Source: Rhizobium sp. Q54 (lineage in GTDB: Bacteria > Pseudomonadota > Alphaproteobacteria > Rickettsiales > UBA1997). Taken from it: a stretch of DNA of 6,181 nt. Below are positions 5,412-6,181 of this stretch, in pieces. A model generated the notes under the pieces. It did not search any database, was not told the DNA's origin, and was given only the letters and a program-made list of their open reading frames with translations. The stretch is from contig CAMBES010000083.1 of the NCBI GenBank assembly GCA_945865855.1, forward strand, positions 1 to 6,181. Reading direction: 5' to 3'. The position numbers and the translations under genes were made by a program. Within the stretch, counting starts at the first letter, position 1. The number at the start of each line of letters is the position of its first letter.

Positions 5412-6181
5412 TACTTCAATTTTTTTAGTTGTTGTACGACATCAGGGTTTACAAGGGTTGAAACATCTCCAAGATCTTGTTCCCCTGCGATAATTTTTTT
5501 TAGAATACGACGCATTATTTTACCGGAGCGAGTTTTTGGCAAATCGGATACGAAGTAAATTTTTTCTGGACGCGCGATTGCCCCGATTTCTTTTACGATT
5601 ATTTCTTTAATCTGATTAACAAGATCCTCATTGCTTTGAACCAAAGATAAAGACGAGAGAATAACAAAAGCGTAAATGCTCTCACCCTTAATTTCGTGAG
5701 GGACGCCGATTACTGCAGATTCAGAAACTTTTGCGTGGGAATTAATCGCATTTTCGATTTCAGCGGTGCCAAGACGGTGACCAGAAACTTTGATTACGTC
5801 GTCGGTGCGACCGATGATTCTGTAGAGATTATCTTCGTTTTTAAACGCCCCATCGCCAGCAAAATAATTTCCACGAAATTGCTCGTAGTAAGTTTTAAAA
5901 AATTTTTCTTTGTCGCCCCAAACGCCGCGAGCCATGCCCGGCCAAGGTTGGCGGAAGCACAAATTTCCGACTTTATTTTTTTCGCTAACTTCTTTTCCGG
6001 CGTCGTCGAATAAAATTGGCACAATTCCTGGAAGCGGCAAACCCGCGCAAGCTGGCTTACTCTTTGTTACGCCAGCCAGTGAAGAAATTAAAATTCCGCC
6101 AGTTTCAGTTTGCCACCAGGTGTCAACAATTGAACATTTCTTGTTTCCAACTTTTACGTAATACCACTGCCAAGCCTCTTC
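5411..6181 (-). CDS. acs: Acetyl-CoA synthetase (AMP-forming), C-terminal part
   Basis: The gene runs off the right edge, so the visible 256 residues are the C-terminal part of a protein that is usually about 650 long. The frame is open from base 6181 (EEAWQWYYVKVG), so an apparent internal TTG start near 6040 is not real. Motifs in order, by visible residue: DTWWQTETGG (20-29, with an acetate-pocket Trp of this family), KPACAGLPLPGIVP (42-55), YFAGDGA (106-112), GRTDDVIKVSGHRLGTAEIE (124-143), and LPKTRSGKIMRRILKKI (214-230). In the last, K221 is the adenylation lysine that protein acetyltransferases modify in Acs. The enzyme activates acetate with ATP and CoA to acetyl-CoA. The WWQTETGG signature and the C-terminal GDVSTLVNPDVV favour acs over prpE. 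It is directly coupled to panD. Confidence 0.94.
   Translation of the reverse strand, partial: EEAWQWYYVKVGNKKCSIVDTWWQTETGGILISSLAGVTKSKPACAGLPLPGIVPILFDDAGKEVSEKNKVGNLCFRQPWPGMARGVWGDKEKFFKTYYEQFRGNYFAGDGAFKNEDNLYRIIGRTDDVIKVSGHRLGTAEIENAINSHAKVSESAVIGVPHEIKGESIYAFVILSSLSLVQSNEDLVNQIKEIIVKEIGAIARPEKIYFVSDLPKTRSGKIMRRILKKIIAGEQDLGDVSTLVNPDVVQQLKKLK

Noticed and set aside
5411..6040. acs-like gene starting internally at TTG 6040
   Set aside because: The same frame stays open to the window edge and encodes the acetyl-CoA synthetase signature DTWWQTETGG upstream, so the gene is simply cut by the window.

Overview
The window is a gene-dense, AT-rich stretch (roughly 40% GC by eye) of a bacterial chromosome. 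It encodes housekeeping enzymes, a predicted exported protein with a Gram-negative-style signal peptide, and one integral membrane transporter. Panel composition and the short dispersed hairpin repeats fit a Gram-negative, proteobacterium-like organism. Most starts lack an obvious Shine-Dalgarno, and I cannot place the organism more finely. I see no phage, IS, CRISPR or defence genes.

Layout, left to right: (1) the 3' end of a transaldolase/fructose-6-phosphate aldolase family gene on + (1-185). (2) Convergent to it, a gene on - for an exported transglutaminase-like protein (332-1651). (3) Diverging from that gene with only 8 bp between the two start codons, an EamA/DMT-type transporter on + (1660-2535). 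(4) A 116-bp spacer with a small hairpin repeat, then an overlapping two-gene + unit of an exonuclease III-type AP endonuclease (2652-3437) and tsaE, the ATPase of the tRNA t6A pathway (3434-3862). (5) A 151-bp convergent spacer that is mostly an 85-bp imperfect tandem duplication. It carries a ghost copy of the 3' end of the next gene. (6) A leftward unit made of acetyl-CoA synthetase (3' part, running off the right edge), panD (sharing one base with acs) and an RluA/RluD-family pseudouridine synthase. A 25-bp near-perfect palindrome lies between panD and the synthase.

Functionally the window joins central metabolism (transaldolase, acetate activation, beta-alanine for CoA), DNA base-excision repair (Xth) and RNA modification (TsaE, RluD). 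Acs and PanD are the only obvious metabolic pair: PanD makes the beta-alanine of pantothenate/CoA, and Acs consumes CoA to activate acetate.

There is no convincing new multi-gene system. The most unusual items are the duplicated rluD 3' end, whose differences are almost all at synonymous positions (pointing to a diverged functional allele rather than a decayed tandem copy), the nearly abutting divergent start codons, and the palindrome between panD and rluD.
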